Notes under the pieces: model-generated
Told to the model about the DNA's origin: nothing
Databases searched by the model: none
The model's input: the letters and a program-made list of their open reading frames with translations, nothing else
Program-made: the position numbers and the translations under genes
Shown: piece by piece, positions 8,750-20,022 of the stretch
How the letters are laid out: every line of letters starts with the position of its first letter
Numbering within the stretch: the stretch's first letter is position 1
Assembly (NCBI RefSeq): GCF_037023755.1
Contig: NZ_CP146100.1
Coordinates: 3,813,501-3,877,500 of the forward strand
From: Saccharopolyspora sp. SCSIO 74807
Lineage (GTDB): Bacteria; Actinomycetota; Actinomycetes; Mycobacteriales; Pseudonocardiaceae
Direction of reading: 5' to 3'
Length of the DNA: 64,000 nt

Positions 8750-9939
8750 TGACGAGCACCACCAGTACCGACGACGCCCAGCACGGCCTGAGCGAGCACT
8801 CCCACGGGGGGACTGTGATCCCGCAGTCCTCCCGCGGGCAGCGGTTCACCTCCTACGACGTCGATGCCTTCGAGGTTCCCGGCGGCCGCGAGGAGGACTG
8901 GCGGTTCACGCCGGTCAAGCGGCTCAAGGGGCTGCACGACGGCACCGCCGAGGCCACCGGCGAGATCGGTGTCGAGGTCGAGGCCGGCTCCGAGGTCACC
9001 GTGGAGACCGTTGGCCGCGACGACGAGCGCATCGGCAAGGGCGGCGTGCCCGCCGACCGGATCGCCGCGCAGGCGTGGAGCTCGTTCGAGCAGGCCACGG
9101 TCGTCACCGTGCCCAAGGAGGTGCGCCCGGAAGGCCCGGTCAGCATCGTCGTGCACGGCCCCGGCGTCGGGCGGACGGCCTACGGGCACATCCAGATCCG
9201 CGCCGAGCGGTTCGCCGACGCCGTCGTGGTGGTCGACTACCGCGGCTCCGGTGTGCTGGGCGAGAACATCGAGTTCGTCGTGGACGACTCCGCGCGGCTG
9301 TCGATCGTGTCCGTGCACGACTGGGCCGACGACGCCACCCAGGTCAGCTCCGAGCACGCCTACCTGGGCCGGGACGCGGTGTTCCGGCACCTGGCGGTGA
9401 CCCTCGGCGGCGACCTGGTGCGGGTGAACACCACCGTGACCTACGGCGACAAGGGCGGCGACGCCGAGCTGCTGGGGCTGTACTTCGCCGACGAGGGCCA
9501 GCACCTGGAGCACCGGATGCTGGTCGACCACGCCGAGGCGAACTGCCGCAGCAACGTGCTCTACAAGGGCGCGCTGCAGGGCGATTCCGCGCACACGGTG
9601 TGGATCGGTGACGTGCTGATCCGCGCGGCGGCCGAAGCCACCGAGACCTTCGAGCTGAACCGGAACCTGGTGCTGACCGAGGGCGCCCGCGCCGACTCGG
9701 TGCCGAACCTGGAGATCGAGACCGGGGAGATCGAAGGCGCCGGGCACGCCAGCGCCATCGGCCGGTTCGACGACGAGCAGCTGTTCTACCTGCAGTCCCG
9801 CGGCATCCCGGAGGACCAGGCCCGCAGGCTCGTGGTGCGCGGCTTCTTCGGCGAGATCCTGCAGAAGATCACCGTGCCGGAGGTCCGCGAGCGGCTGGAG
9901 GCCGCGATCGAGGCCGAGCTGGCCGTCGTCGGCGCCTGA
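8749..9939 (+). CDS. sufD: Fe-S cluster assembly protein SufD
   Basis: 396 residues, paralogue of SufB and partner in the SufBC2D complex. It has the EEDWRFTPVKRLKGL N-terminal block, the right-handed beta-helix core, and the C-terminal GQFDDEQLFYL-like segment (IGRFDDEQLFYLQSRGIPEDQA) that contacts SufC. Start ATG at 8749 overlaps the sufB stop (TGATG). The N-terminal 30 residues are hydrophilic and probably flexible. A 48-bp gap with an AGGAG ribosome site separates it from sufC. Confidence 0.95.
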   Translation: MTSTTSTDDAQHGLSEHSHGGTVIPQSSRGQRFTSYDVDAFEVPGGREEDWRFTPVKRLKGLHDGTAEATGEIGVEVEAGSEVTVETVGRDDERIGKGGVPADRIAAQAWSSFEQATVVTVPKEVRPEGPVSIVVHGPGVGRTAYGHIQIRAERFADAVVVVDYRGSGVLGENIEFVVDDSARLSIVSVHDWADDATQVSSEHAYLGRDAVFRHLAVTLGGDLVRVNTTVTYGDKGGDAELLGLYFADEGQHLEHRMLVDHAEANCRSNVLYKGALQGDSAHTVWIGDVLIRAAAEATETFELNRNLVLTEGARADSVPNLEIETGEIEGAGHASAIGRFDDEQLFYLQSRGIPEDQARRLVVRGFFGEILQKITVPEVRERLEAAIEAELAVVGA

Positions 9940-9987
9940 GCGCCACCCCTACTCGACTTTCCTCACACACCAGGAGAACAACGCACA

Positions 9988-12047
<2,060 letters not shown>

Positions 12048-12062
12048 ACTGAAGGACGTGTG

Positions 12063-12524
12063 ATGCAGCTCGAGCAGATGTACCAGGAGATCATCCTGGA
12101 CCACTACCGCAACCCGCACCGCACTGGCCTGCGAGACCCGTTCGACGCGGAGTCCTTCCAGGTCAACCCGGTCTGCGGGGACGAGGTGACGCTGCGGGTG
12201 CGGTTGACCGGCAGCGGCCCCGACGCGATCATCGAGGACGTCTCCTATGACGGGCAGGGCTGTTCGATCAGCCAGGCTTCCACGTCGGTGCTCACCGACC
12301 TGGTGGTCGGCAAGCCGGTCAAGGAGGCGATGGGCAAGGAGACCGCGTTCAGCGAGCTCATGCAGGGCCGCGGGCAGGTCGAGCCCGACGAGGACGTCCT
12401 GGAGGACGGCATCGCGTTCGCCGGGGTGGCCAAGTACCCGGCGCGCGTGAAGTGCGCGTTGCTCGGGTGGATGGCTTTCAAGGACGCCGTGTCGCGCGTC
12501 GTCGACGAGGTGGGAGCGTCATGA
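12063..12524 (+). CDS. sufU: SufU sulfur-transfer protein
   Basis: 153 residues. The zinc ligands of SufU are present: Cys38 and Asp40 in NPVCGDEV, Cys67 in GQGCSISQAS and the third Cys in ARVKCALLGW. SufU accepts the persulfide from SufS by a zinc-exchange mechanism and passes sulfur to SufBCD. ATG at 12063 is chosen over the in-frame GTG at 12060 because GAAGGA (12051-12056) is then six bases from the start. Its stop overlaps the next ATG. Confidence 0.95.
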   Translation: MQLEQMYQEIILDHYRNPHRTGLRDPFDAESFQVNPVCGDEVTLRVRLTGSGPDAIIEDVSYDGQGCSISQASTSVLTDLVVGKPVKEAMGKETAFSELMQGRGQVEPDEDVLEDGIAFAGVAKYPARVKCALLGWMAFKDAVSRVVDEVGAS

Positions 12525-12976
12525 CCGACCAAACCCAGGTGCAGGACAAGGAAACGGCTGAAGCCGACGTGCAGCGCGGCGCTGCCTCCGATGGCGCCGA
12601 CGTGCAGCGCGGCGCGGAAGGCATGCCGGAGACCCCGGCGCCTGCCGCGGAACTCGCCGCGGTGGAAGACGTCGAAGAGGCGCTGCGCGATGTGGTGGAC
12701 CCCGAGCTGGGCATCAACATCGTCGACCTCGGCCTGCTCTACGGCGTGACCGTCGAGCAGGACAACAGCGCCACGCTGGACATGACCCTGACTTCCGCGG
12801 CCTGCCCGCTGACCGACGTGATCGAGGAGCAGGCCCGTTCCGCGCTCACCGGCGGCCCCGGTGGCGGTGTGGTCAACGACTTCCGCATCAACTGGGTGTG
12901 GATGCCGCCGTGGGGACCGGAAAAGATCACCGAAGAGGGGCGCGAGCAGCTCCGCGCCCTCGGCTTCACGGTCTGA
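12521..12976 (+). CDS. sufT: SufT-like MIP18/DUF59 Fe-S maturation protein
   Basis: 151 residues. The first 50 residues are hydrophilic and contain a repeated ADVQRGA block. The rest is a DUF59 domain: EEALRDVVDPELGINIVDLGLLYGV, then LTSAACPLTDVIEEQ with the conserved cysteine, and a C-terminal WMPPWGPEKITEEGREQL. Family members help deliver clusters to target proteins. It is the last gene of the suf operon, overlapping sufU by 4 bp and followed by a strong terminator. Confidence 0.9.
   Translation: MTDQTQVQDKETAEADVQRGAASDGADVQRGAEGMPETPAPAAELAAVEDVEEALRDVVDPELGINIVDLGLLYGVTVEQDNSATLDMTLTSAACPLTDVIEEQARSALTGGPGGGVVNDFRINWVWMPPWGPEKITEEGREQLRALGFTV
12563..12615 (+). repeat. Direct repeat of 20 nt inside sufT
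   Basis: gccgacgtgcagcgcggcgc occurs exactly at 12563-12582 and 12596-12615, 33 nt apart, so the frame is kept. Both copies encode ADVQRGA in the variable N-terminal tail of SufT, outside the conserved domain. Confidence 0.9.
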
Positions 12977-12997
12977 GCGGCCGATACTCCGTGCGCG

Positions 12998-13030
12998 ACG
13001 GCCCCGGCAGCACCTCGCTGCCGGGGCCGT
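12998..13030 (+). terminator. Intrinsic terminator of the suf operon
   Basis: Perfect 14-bp stem acggccccggcagc / gctgccggggccgt with a 5-nt loop (acctc), 22 bp after the sufT stop. The following tract is TTCGTCG, so there is no long U-run, which is common in high-GC actinomycetes. It lies between the convergent suf operon and the EAL-GGDEF gene and may act in both directions. Confidence 0.85.
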
Positions 13031-13055
13031 TCGTCGTGTGCGGGCGGTGCCTCAT

Positions 13056-15248
13056 TCAGGGGCCCTGCACGCGAGGTGAGTCGGTCGGCTGCGGTGGCAT
13101 CGCCTCCGGATCCTGCGTCGGAAAGCCCGGCGGTGCGGAGTGCGGTCCGGCGCTGTCGGCCGGTGGCTGCGGCGCTGGGCGCACGTTCGGCGGCTGAGCA
13201 GCGGGCACGGCGTTCGACGGCACGTGCTGCGGCGCCCGCGGATTCCCGCCCGGTTGCGGCTGCGGTACGTGCGGATTCCCGCCCGGCGCGGACGGTGGAC
13301 GAGCGGGCCCGTCCGGCATGGAGGACTGCGGCCCCGGCTTCGCGGCGGGCGGTGCGCTGGACGGCTGCGGACGATCCGCGTGGTTCGCAGCGCCGGGAGC
13401 ACCGCGCGTGCCGTCCGGCGCAGCGGCTCGACCCGCATCGTTCCCGGCCGCGTTCGCAACGGCGTCCTGCGCGTTGCGGGCGGTTTGCTGGACGGCTTCG
13501 CGCTCGGCGTCCGGGCGCTGCGCCGGGCTTCGCCCGCCCGGGCCCTGCGCAGCGCCCTTGCCGCGCAGCACGTCCACGTGCTGCGACCCGGGCCGGGACA
13601 TCACCCAGCTCGAGCCGCTCAGCGCCTTGGCCTCCCGCTTGAGCGGGGCCAGCAGCCGGGACACCTCGTCGTAGCTGGTCACCGTGCTCTGCGTGCACAC
13701 CAGCGTGGCCAGCGAGAGGCTCACCGGCACGCCACCGGCGTCCCGCTCGGGATCCAGCAGCAGCTCGGCGAGCGGCACGAGGTCGTCGAGATCGGCGACC
13801 AGCAGGAAGTCGTCGCCACCGACGTGACCCACCCGAACCGAAGGCATCGAGGTGGACGCGTCGGTGAGCCCGCGCCCGATCGCGCGGATCAGGTCATCGC
13901 CCGCGGAGAACCCGACGGTGTCGTTGACCGTCTTGAACCCGTCGATGTCCAGCCAGCTCACCCCGAACACCTCACCGGCGGCGATCCGCCGGGTCACGTC
14001 GCGGGCGATGGCGTCGCTGCCGGGCAGCCGGGTCAGCGGGTTGAGCGCGGCGGCCTCCTCCACCTTCAGGTCCGCCATACCGCGGATGAGGTGCCCGGCG
14101 CGCACCGCGCCGAGGCAGCGCCCCGACTCGTCGACGACGATCGCGTCGTCGTACATGCGGTACTGATCGGAGCGGGTGACCAGGCTCAACGCTTCCATCG
14201 CGGTGGTCGCGGTGGTGACCACGCGGGGTTCGTCGGCCAGCCGGGACGCGGGCCGCTTGGCGTGCAGCGCGTGCCCGTAAGGGCCGGTGACCGCGAGCAG
14301 GAAGCGGTTGCGGTCGATGGTGAACTGCGGCCGGTTGTGCTCGTCGACCAGCACCACGCCGCTGATCTCCGAGTGGTCGGCCAGCACCCCGCGGACCGTG
14401 TCGGCGGTGGCGTCCACCGAAAGCAGCGTGGCAGGCGACAGGAACTCGGTGACTCGCGGGCCGGCGGCCAGGGTGTTGCGCGGCTGCCCGGTCGGGTCGG
14501 TGACCTCGGCGGCCACCCCGGGCACCGTGATCGTCGTCGGGGGCCGCCGTGCGGGCGGGGCGAGCAGGTTGCCCTGCACCAGCCGCACTCCGTTGCGCCG
14601 CAGCACGCTGAGCTGCCGGTCGTTCTCGACGCCTTCGGCGATCAGGTCGGAACCGGTCGCCTCGCACAGGTGCCGAACCGACTCCAGCACCGCCTGCCGC
14701 GGCTGCGAGTCCGGCAGGTCGTCGAGCACGCCCCGGTCCAGCTTCACCGTGCCCGGGTCCATGTCGGCGATCAGGGTCAGCGGGACGTCGCCCTGGCCGA
14801 CCCCGTCCATCGCGATCTGGAAGCCTTCCGCGCGCAGCGACCGCACCCCGTGCAGCAGCTGTTCGGGGTCGAGCCGGGCGAACGGCGGGCCGATCTCCAA
14901 GGTGATCTCGTGTTCCCGGCGGCCCACTTCCCGCAGCCGTTCGCGGAGCTCGTCCAGCCGGGACAGGTCGTGCGTGACCGTGCCGCCGAACAGGTTCAGG
15001 TGCAGCGGCAGCAGCGTCTCGTGCTCGGCCGCCGCGCCCAGCGCCGAGCAGGCCAGCGCCACGTCCAGCTCGGTGAGCTTGCGCTCGCGCGCGGCCTCCC
15101 GGAACAGATCATGCACGTTTCCGGCGGTGGGCCGGGCGAGCGCTTCCACCGCCACGATCCCACCGGTCTTGACGTTGATCATGGGCTGGAACGCGAAGCG
15201 CACTCCGTTCGCCAGCGCGAGCACGCCGTCGATGTTGCCTGCACTCAT
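13056..15248 (-). CDS. EAL-CBS-GGDEF cyclic-di-GMP protein with Pro-rich tail
   Basis: 730 residues with no membrane segment. Residues about 15-240 form an EAL domain (VEALARP; LHLNLFG; LEIGPPF; VKLDR; IAEGVEN). The usual DDFGTG loop reads DGVGQG, losing one acidic residue, so phosphodiesterase activity may be weak or absent. Residues about 265-400 look like a CBS pair. Residues about 405-560 are a GGDEF domain with an intact catalytic signature (HVGGDDFLLV) and no RxxD inhibitory site just before it. The last 150 residues are Pro/Gln/Ala-rich and probably disordered. Domain order is the reverse of the common GGDEF-EAL layout. It is convergent with the suf operon. Confidence 0.85.
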   Translation of the reverse strand: MSAGNIDGVLALANGVRFAFQPMINVKTGGIVAVEALARPTAGNVHDLFREAARERKLTELDVALACSALGAAAEHETLLPLHLNLFGGTVTHDLSRLDELRERLREVGRREHEITLEIGPPFARLDPEQLLHGVRSLRAEGFQIAMDGVGQGDVPLTLIADMDPGTVKLDRGVLDDLPDSQPRQAVLESVRHLCEATGSDLIAEGVENDRQLSVLRRNGVRLVQGNLLAPPARRPPTTITVPGVAAEVTDPTGQPRNTLAAGPRVTEFLSPATLLSVDATADTVRGVLADHSEISGVVLVDEHNRPQFTIDRNRFLLAVTGPYGHALHAKRPASRLADEPRVVTTATTAMEALSLVTRSDQYRMYDDAIVVDESGRCLGAVRAGHLIRGMADLKVEEAAALNPLTRLPGSDAIARDVTRRIAAGEVFGVSWLDIDGFKTVNDTVGFSAGDDLIRAIGRGLTDASTSMPSVRVGHVGGDDFLLVADLDDLVPLAELLLDPERDAGGVPVSLSLATLVCTQSTVTSYDEVSRLLAPLKREAKALSGSSWVMSRPGSQHVDVLRGKGAAQGPGGRSPAQRPDAEREAVQQTARNAQDAVANAAGNDAGRAAAPDGTRGAPGAANHADRPQPSSAPPAAKPGPQSSMPDGPARPPSAPGGNPHVPQPQPGGNPRAPQHVPSNAVPAAQPPNVRPAPQPPADSAGPHSAPPGFPTQDPEAMPPQPTDSPRVQGP

Positions 15249-15507
15249 GGTGCTCCATCGAGCGGATTCACGACCTGTTCACCGACATCTCAGCTGCTCC
15301 TCGTCCGAGGGCGACAGGGTTGCCGCAGCACAACCTAGCGCGACTCGCACGCCACCAGCACCCATCCCGCGCCGCCGCTGTGGGCACCAACACAGCAGCG
15401 CAGGACCGTTCGCCGGTTGCACCGGACCGCGTTGCCGAGCGGTTCCCGCAGGTAGTCGCCCTGCTGCGGGCGGTGTAAACGTGTACCGCAGATCGGCGCA
15501 GCGCGGG

Positions 15508-16719
15508 TCAGCTTCCGCCGAAGCCGTGCTGAGCGTCGCCCCAGCCCGGGCCGAAGCCGCCCGCGATCAGCCGCCGCCGGATCGGCCAGGGCGCCCGCCG
15601 GAACAGCGCGCTCATCGTCGCGACCGTGCCCGCCGGGTCGTGGTCGGCGGCCAGGAACGCCGCTTGCTGCTGCTCGTCCAGGGAGAAGAAGACTTCGAAG
15701 AACTCCGGTACCAGCTCGGGCGGGAACTGCAGCAGCGAGCGCAGCGCGCGCCTGCGCAATGCGTGCGTGGCCGCGGCGCGCGGGGGCCACAGGACCGACC
15801 AGGCCGCTTTGGCAGCGGCGGCGGATCCGGCGGGCAGTCCGGCGCTGAGCGCAGCGGCGACCCACGGGGCGTGCCGCAGCGCGCTGGCGACGCTGAACCC
15901 GCTCGCCGGGTGCACCAGCCCGCCGGACGCGCCGAACGACACCACGCGGCCGGGCCGGGGCAGCGGGTCGTCGACGGGGAAGCGGACCCGCTCCTCGGGT
16001 GCGTTGCCGGGCGCGGTGATGCCCGCCGCCTCCAGCCGCCCGTGCAGGCGCTTGCGCAGCAGGGTCAGCGGCAGCGCGGGCCGCCGGGCCAGCGAGGTCT
16101 CTTCCAGCAGCACTTGGTCGTCGCCGAGGCGGACGCAGTACAGGAAGGTCGGCCAGCCGCCCTTGGTGTCGGGCGCGGCGCGCCAGTCCATGAACACTCC
16201 GGCCCCCGGTGGGCACAGTGGTTCCGCCGCTGCCGCGTCGAGCACCACCCCCACCGCGGTCTGCTGCGCGGGAGTCCGTGCCGGACGCCCGCCGGACAGC
16301 ACCCGCGCGGCACCGCTGGCATCGACGACGGTGGCCGCGGCCAGCCGCCTGCCGTCCTTGAGCCGCACCGTCGAACCGGTCGGACCGTGCTCGGCGGCCA
16401 CCACCCGGCCGGTGACCTCCTCGACGTCGGAACGCCACAGGTGCTTCCACAGCGCCGTGTTGTCCAGCACGGCGTATGCCCGGTCGAGCTCGTGCTCGGT
16501 CGTGCCGATCGCGCGCATCACCGGGGTGACCGCGGCCAGCGCGGAACGCGGCACCGAGGTGGGAAGTTCGTCCAGCCAGGAGCCGTAGGTGTGCGGCCAG
16601 ACGTTGCGCGGCGCCGGTGCCACCACGCTCACGTCGAGGCCGGTGTCGCTGCACGCCGCGGCGACTGCCCGGCCCGCCGGGCCGGCCCCCACGATGAGCA
16701 CGTCCACCACGTCGAGCAT
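15508..16719 (-). CDS. Lycopene cyclase family flavoprotein
   Basis: 403 residues with an N-terminal Rossmann dinucleotide site (VDVLIVGAGPAGRAVAAAC) and the lycopene-cyclase-specific HTYGSWLDEL block, then MDWRAAP and ETSLARRP, and FGASGGLVHPASGFSVASAL near the substrate pocket. The closest family is the CrtL/CrtY-type asymmetric lycopene beta-cyclases, which make beta-ionone rings on carotenoids. No other carotenoid genes lie nearby, so the pathway genes must be elsewhere. The 259-bp gap to the EAL-GGDEF gene (15249-15507) holds no gene I can support. Confidence 0.85.
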   Translation of the reverse strand: MLDVVDVLIVGAGPAGRAVAAACSDTGLDVSVVAPAPRNVWPHTYGSWLDELPTSVPRSALAAVTPVMRAIGTTEHELDRAYAVLDNTALWKHLWRSDVEEVTGRVVAAEHGPTGSTVRLKDGRRLAAATVVDASGAARVLSGGRPARTPAQQTAVGVVLDAAAAEPLCPPGAGVFMDWRAAPDTKGGWPTFLYCVRLGDDQVLLEETSLARRPALPLTLLRKRLHGRLEAAGITAPGNAPEERVRFPVDDPLPRPGRVVSFGASGGLVHPASGFSVASALRHAPWVAAALSAGLPAGSAAAAKAAWSVLWPPRAAATHALRRRALRSLLQFPPELVPEFFEVFFSLDEQQQAAFLAADHDPAGTVATMSALFRRAPWPIRRRLIAGGFGPGWGDAQHGFGGS

Positions 16720-16841
16720 CAGATCACGACGGGCGCGGTTCCCGCCGTCCGGCCGCCGACGGCTCGCCGAGCTGTTCGCGGACGCCGCTGGAGCCGGTCC
16801 GCGGCAGCTCGGCCTGCGACCGGACAGCTAGCGTGCGGGGC

Positions 16842-18413
16842 ATGGACACCGACAGCCCAGTCGAACGCACCACCCGTCGCAGCGACCGCACCGGTCCGGT
16901 CCGGCCTTCGCCGGACCTGGCGGCCAGCCCGTTCCGCGCGGACCGCGACCGGGTGTCGAGCTCGGCGTTCTTCTCGCGGCTGGGCGGGGTCACCCAGGTG
17001 ATCAGCCCCAGCGGGTCCGGTCTGCTGCTGCACAACCGGCTCACCCACAGCCTGAAGGTGGCGCAGGTGGCGCGGGCGATCGGCGAGCGGCTGCTGGCCG
17101 ACTCGACGGCGGGCGCGGTGCTGGACAAGCTCGGCGGCTGCGACCTGGACGTGGTCGAGGCCGCCGGGCTCGGCCACGATCTCGGGCACCCGCCGTTCGG
17201 GCACCTCGGTGAGCGGGTGCTGGACCGGCTGGCACGGCAGCGGTTCGGGCTGCGCGACGGGTTCGAGGGCAACGCGCAGTCGTTCCGGATCGTCAGCGCG
17301 ATCGACGTGCGCGGCGACCCGGAGCGCTCCGGGGACGGGCTGGACCTGACCGCAGCGGTCCGCGCCGCGCTGCTGAAGTACCCGTGGACGCGGTTGCACC
17401 GCCCGTCGCCGCACCCGCGCGAGCTGCGCGTGCCGCCGCGCGGTGCCTCGGAACCGGACGACGCGCCCGGTACTGGTTCGGCGAAGTTCTCCTGCTACAT
17501 CACCGAGCTCGACGACATGCGGGAGTCCCGCGCGGCGTTCCGCGGCAGGCTGGAGAGCTGGCAGCAGACGGTGGAAGCCTCGGTGATGGACACCGCCGAC
17601 GACATCGCCTACGCCATCCACGACCTGGAGGACTTCCACCGCGTCGGAATCCTGCAGCACACCACGGTTTCGCACGAGCTCACCGAGTGGCTCGGGCACG
17701 CCGTGGAGCTGGCCGGGCGCACCGACGGCGAGCTGGCCGCCGCCGAGCACCGGCCGGGCCGGTCGTTGGAGCTGCTGCGCCGCCGGTTGCACGCCAAGGA
17801 CTCGTGGATCGCCTCCGACGACGCCTTCGTGCACGCGGTGAAGAAGGTCGTCTCGGACCTGGTGACGAAGCTGCTGCAAGTGCCGTTCGACCGTTCCCAG
17901 CAGGCCGAGCAGGCGGTGGCGGCGTTCTCCGGCGAGTGGACCCGGCGGCTGGTCGACGGCGTGCGGCTGGAGGAGACCCCGACGGTGCGCTCCGGGCACG
18001 TCGCGCTGGCCACCGAGCAGTGGCACGAGGTGCAGGTGCTGAAGTTCGTGCACCGCCGGTTCGTGCTGCAGCGCCCCGACCTGGCGCTGCACCAGCGCGG
18101 CCAGGACCGGCTGGTGAGCAAGCTGGTGGAGGCGCTGGACTCGTGGCTGATCGACCGCAGCGAGGAGGCCAGGCTGCCGCACCGGCTGCGCGACCTGTTC
18201 GAGCGGGCGAGCGCGGAGTTCCAGGCGGTCCGCGCCGAGGACCCGGCCGCGCTCGGCGGCGAGCCGATCGGCGCGCAAGACCTGGAGCGCTGGGCGCGGG
18301 GCCGGGCGGTGATCGACTTCGTCGCTTCGCTCACCGACGACCAGGCCGCCGCGCTCTTGGAGGCGTTGTCCGGACGGACCACTCAACTGTGGTCCGACAC
18401 GTTCGTGCTGTGA
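16842..18413 (+). CDS. dgt: Deoxyguanosinetriphosphate triphosphohydrolase (dGTPase-like HD protein)
   Basis: 523 residues. HD-domain metal ligands are visible in order: His in LLHNRLTHSLKVAQVA, HD in AAGLGHDLGHPPFGHLGE, and Asp in DTADDIAYAIHDLEDFH. The protein hydrolyses dNTPs to nucleosides and triphosphate and so tunes the dNTP pool. ATG at 16842 is preceded by TAGCGT at 16829-16834, a plausible -10 that would give a very short or absent 5' UTR. It is divergent from the lycopene cyclase gene and ends at a perfect 12-bp hairpin. Confidence 0.92.
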   Translation: MDTDSPVERTTRRSDRTGPVRPSPDLAASPFRADRDRVSSSAFFSRLGGVTQVISPSGSGLLLHNRLTHSLKVAQVARAIGERLLADSTAGAVLDKLGGCDLDVVEAAGLGHDLGHPPFGHLGERVLDRLARQRFGLRDGFEGNAQSFRIVSAIDVRGDPERSGDGLDLTAAVRAALLKYPWTRLHRPSPHPRELRVPPRGASEPDDAPGTGSAKFSCYITELDDMRESRAAFRGRLESWQQTVEASVMDTADDIAYAIHDLEDFHRVGILQHTTVSHELTEWLGHAVELAGRTDGELAAAEHRPGRSLELLRRRLHAKDSWIASDDAFVHAVKKVVSDLVTKLLQVPFDRSQQAEQAVAAFSGEWTRRLVDGVRLEETPTVRSGHVALATEQWHEVQVLKFVHRRFVLQRPDLALHQRGQDRLVSKLVEALDSWLIDRSEEARLPHRLRDLFERASAEFQAVRAEDPAALGGEPIGAQDLERWARGRAVIDFVASLTDDQAAALLEALSGRTTQLWSDTFVL

Positions 18414-18418
18414 GCGGC

Positions 18419-18452
18419 GGGCGCCGCGGCCGCATGAACAGCCGCGGCGCCC
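18419..18452 (+). terminator. Bidirectional terminator between dgt and the MHS transporter
   Basis: Perfect 12-bp stem gggcgccgcggc / gccgcggcgccc with a 10-nt loop, six bases after the dgt stop. It sits between two convergent genes. No U-run follows on the plus strand. Confidence 0.75.
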
Positions 18453-18528
18453 ACGGGGTAGCACTTCTGCCAGCAGCGGAGCCGCTGAGGTTCCGGCACG
18501 CAAACCCTTCGGAAAAGGTCCGATTCGC

Positions 18529-19869
18529 TCACACCGCGGTTCGAGTGGTCCCGGACTCCGACAGACCCTTCCGGTAGGTCTCGGCCAGCAGGTAGCTGGA
18601 GCCGAACGAGATCGCGCACAGCACCACGACGTAACCGGCGATCGCCATCGACGAGCCGGTCCAGCCGTACAGCGCCGTGCAGATCATCGGCGCCAGGCCG
18701 CCGCCGAGGATGGCCGCGAGCTGATAGCTCAACGACGCACCGCTGTAGCGGAACCGGGTGCTGAACAGCTCCGAGTAGAACGCCGACTGCGGCCCGTACA
18801 CCGCGGTCCGGCACGCCTGCACCACGATCCCGCCGAGCAGGAACAGCACGATCGACCGGCTGTCCACCAGCAGGAAGTACGGCACCGCGAACACCGCGAG
18901 CCCGGCCATCCCGGCCAGCGACATGCCGCGCCGCCCGATCCGGTCGGACAGCAGCCCGAAGGCCAGCATCAGCGGAATGTCCAGGAAGCTCAGCAGCGCG
19001 TTCGCGTTCAGGATCGACGTGCGCTCGTAGTCGAGCGACGTGGTGGCGTAGCTGACGACCCAGGTGGTGCCGACGTAGAAGGTCGCGTTCGTGGCCAGGA
19101 ACGAACCCGCGGCGAGCGCGACGGTCCGCGGGTGCTCGCGCAGCACGTCGAGCACGGGTGTGCGGGTGTGCTGCGCCTGCTCGCGGGCGGCCTCCTGGAA
19201 CACCGGGCTCTCACTGATCTTGAGCCGGATGAGCAGGCCGAGCCCGATCAGCAGCGCGCTGCACAGGAACGGGATGCGCCAGCCCCACGCCACGAACTGC
19301 GCGTCGGTCAGGTTCGCGGAAAGCACCGAGAAGGTGAGGTTGCCCAGCAGCAGGCCCGCGGGCACCCCGATCTGCGGCCAGCTGCCGTAGAAGCCGCGCC
19401 GGTTCTGCGGTGCGTGCTCCACCGCCATCAGCGCCGCACCGCCCCATTCGCCGCCGACGCCGAGGCCCTGCGCGAACCGCAGCGCGGTCAGCAGCAGCGG
19501 CGCCCACACGCCGATCGAGTCGTAGCCGGGCAGCGCTCCGATCAGCACCGTGGCCACGCCCATCAGCAGCAGCGAGGTGACCAGCACGGGTTTGCGCCCG
19601 CGCCGATCGCCGAAGTGCGCGAACAGCACTCCGCCCAGCGGCCGGGCGACGAATCCGATGGCGAAGGTCGCGAACGATGCGATGGTGCCGACCATCGGGG
19701 CGAACTCGGGGAAGAACAGCTCGTTGAACACCAGCGCGGCGGCGGTGCCGTAGATGAAGAAGTCGAACCATTCGATCGTCGTGCCGATGAGGCTGGCGAA
19801 CGCCACCCTGCGGGCGTTGCCCGGGCCGGTGCCGCTGGGGGAACCAGCGTTGCTCGGGGGAACAGCCAT
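18529..19869 (-). CDS. MFS transporter, metabolite:H+ symporter (MHS) family
   Basis: 446 residues with 12 hydrophobic segments. MHS hallmarks are GTTIEWFDFFIYGTAAAL in the first helix, ARPLGGVLFAHFGDRRGRKPVL (the loop 2-3 signature) and RFAQGLGVGGEWGGAALM. ShiA, ProP and KgtP relatives import organic acids or osmolytes with protons; the substrate here is not predictable. No catabolic genes adjoin it. The 153-bp gap upstream separates it from the divergent acVLRF1 gene. Confidence 0.88.
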   Translation of the reverse strand: MAVPPSNAGSPSGTGPGNARRVAFASLIGTTIEWFDFFIYGTAAALVFNELFFPEFAPMVGTIASFATFAIGFVARPLGGVLFAHFGDRRGRKPVLVTSLLLMGVATVLIGALPGYDSIGVWAPLLLTALRFAQGLGVGGEWGGAALMAVEHAPQNRRGFYGSWPQIGVPAGLLLGNLTFSVLSANLTDAQFVAWGWRIPFLCSALLIGLGLLIRLKISESPVFQEAAREQAQHTRTPVLDVLREHPRTVALAAGSFLATNATFYVGTTWVVSYATTSLDYERTSILNANALLSFLDIPLMLAFGLLSDRIGRRGMSLAGMAGLAVFAVPYFLLVDSRSIVLFLLGGIVVQACRTAVYGPQSAFYSELFSTRFRYSGASLSYQLAAILGGGLAPMICTALYGWTGSSMAIAGYVVVLCAISFGSSYLLAETYRKGLSESGTTRTAV

Positions 19870-20022
19870 CGCGAACGCACCCTTCGGATGTGTGGTCCAA
19901 ATAACTAACGCTGTAAGGTTCGCAGCACGCTAATCACCGGCCGCCACGCCGACAAGGGGCGAATCGAAAAATCCAGGCACCGGCGGCGGATCCGGTGCGG
20001 CCGGTCGTGCTGGGATGGGCTG

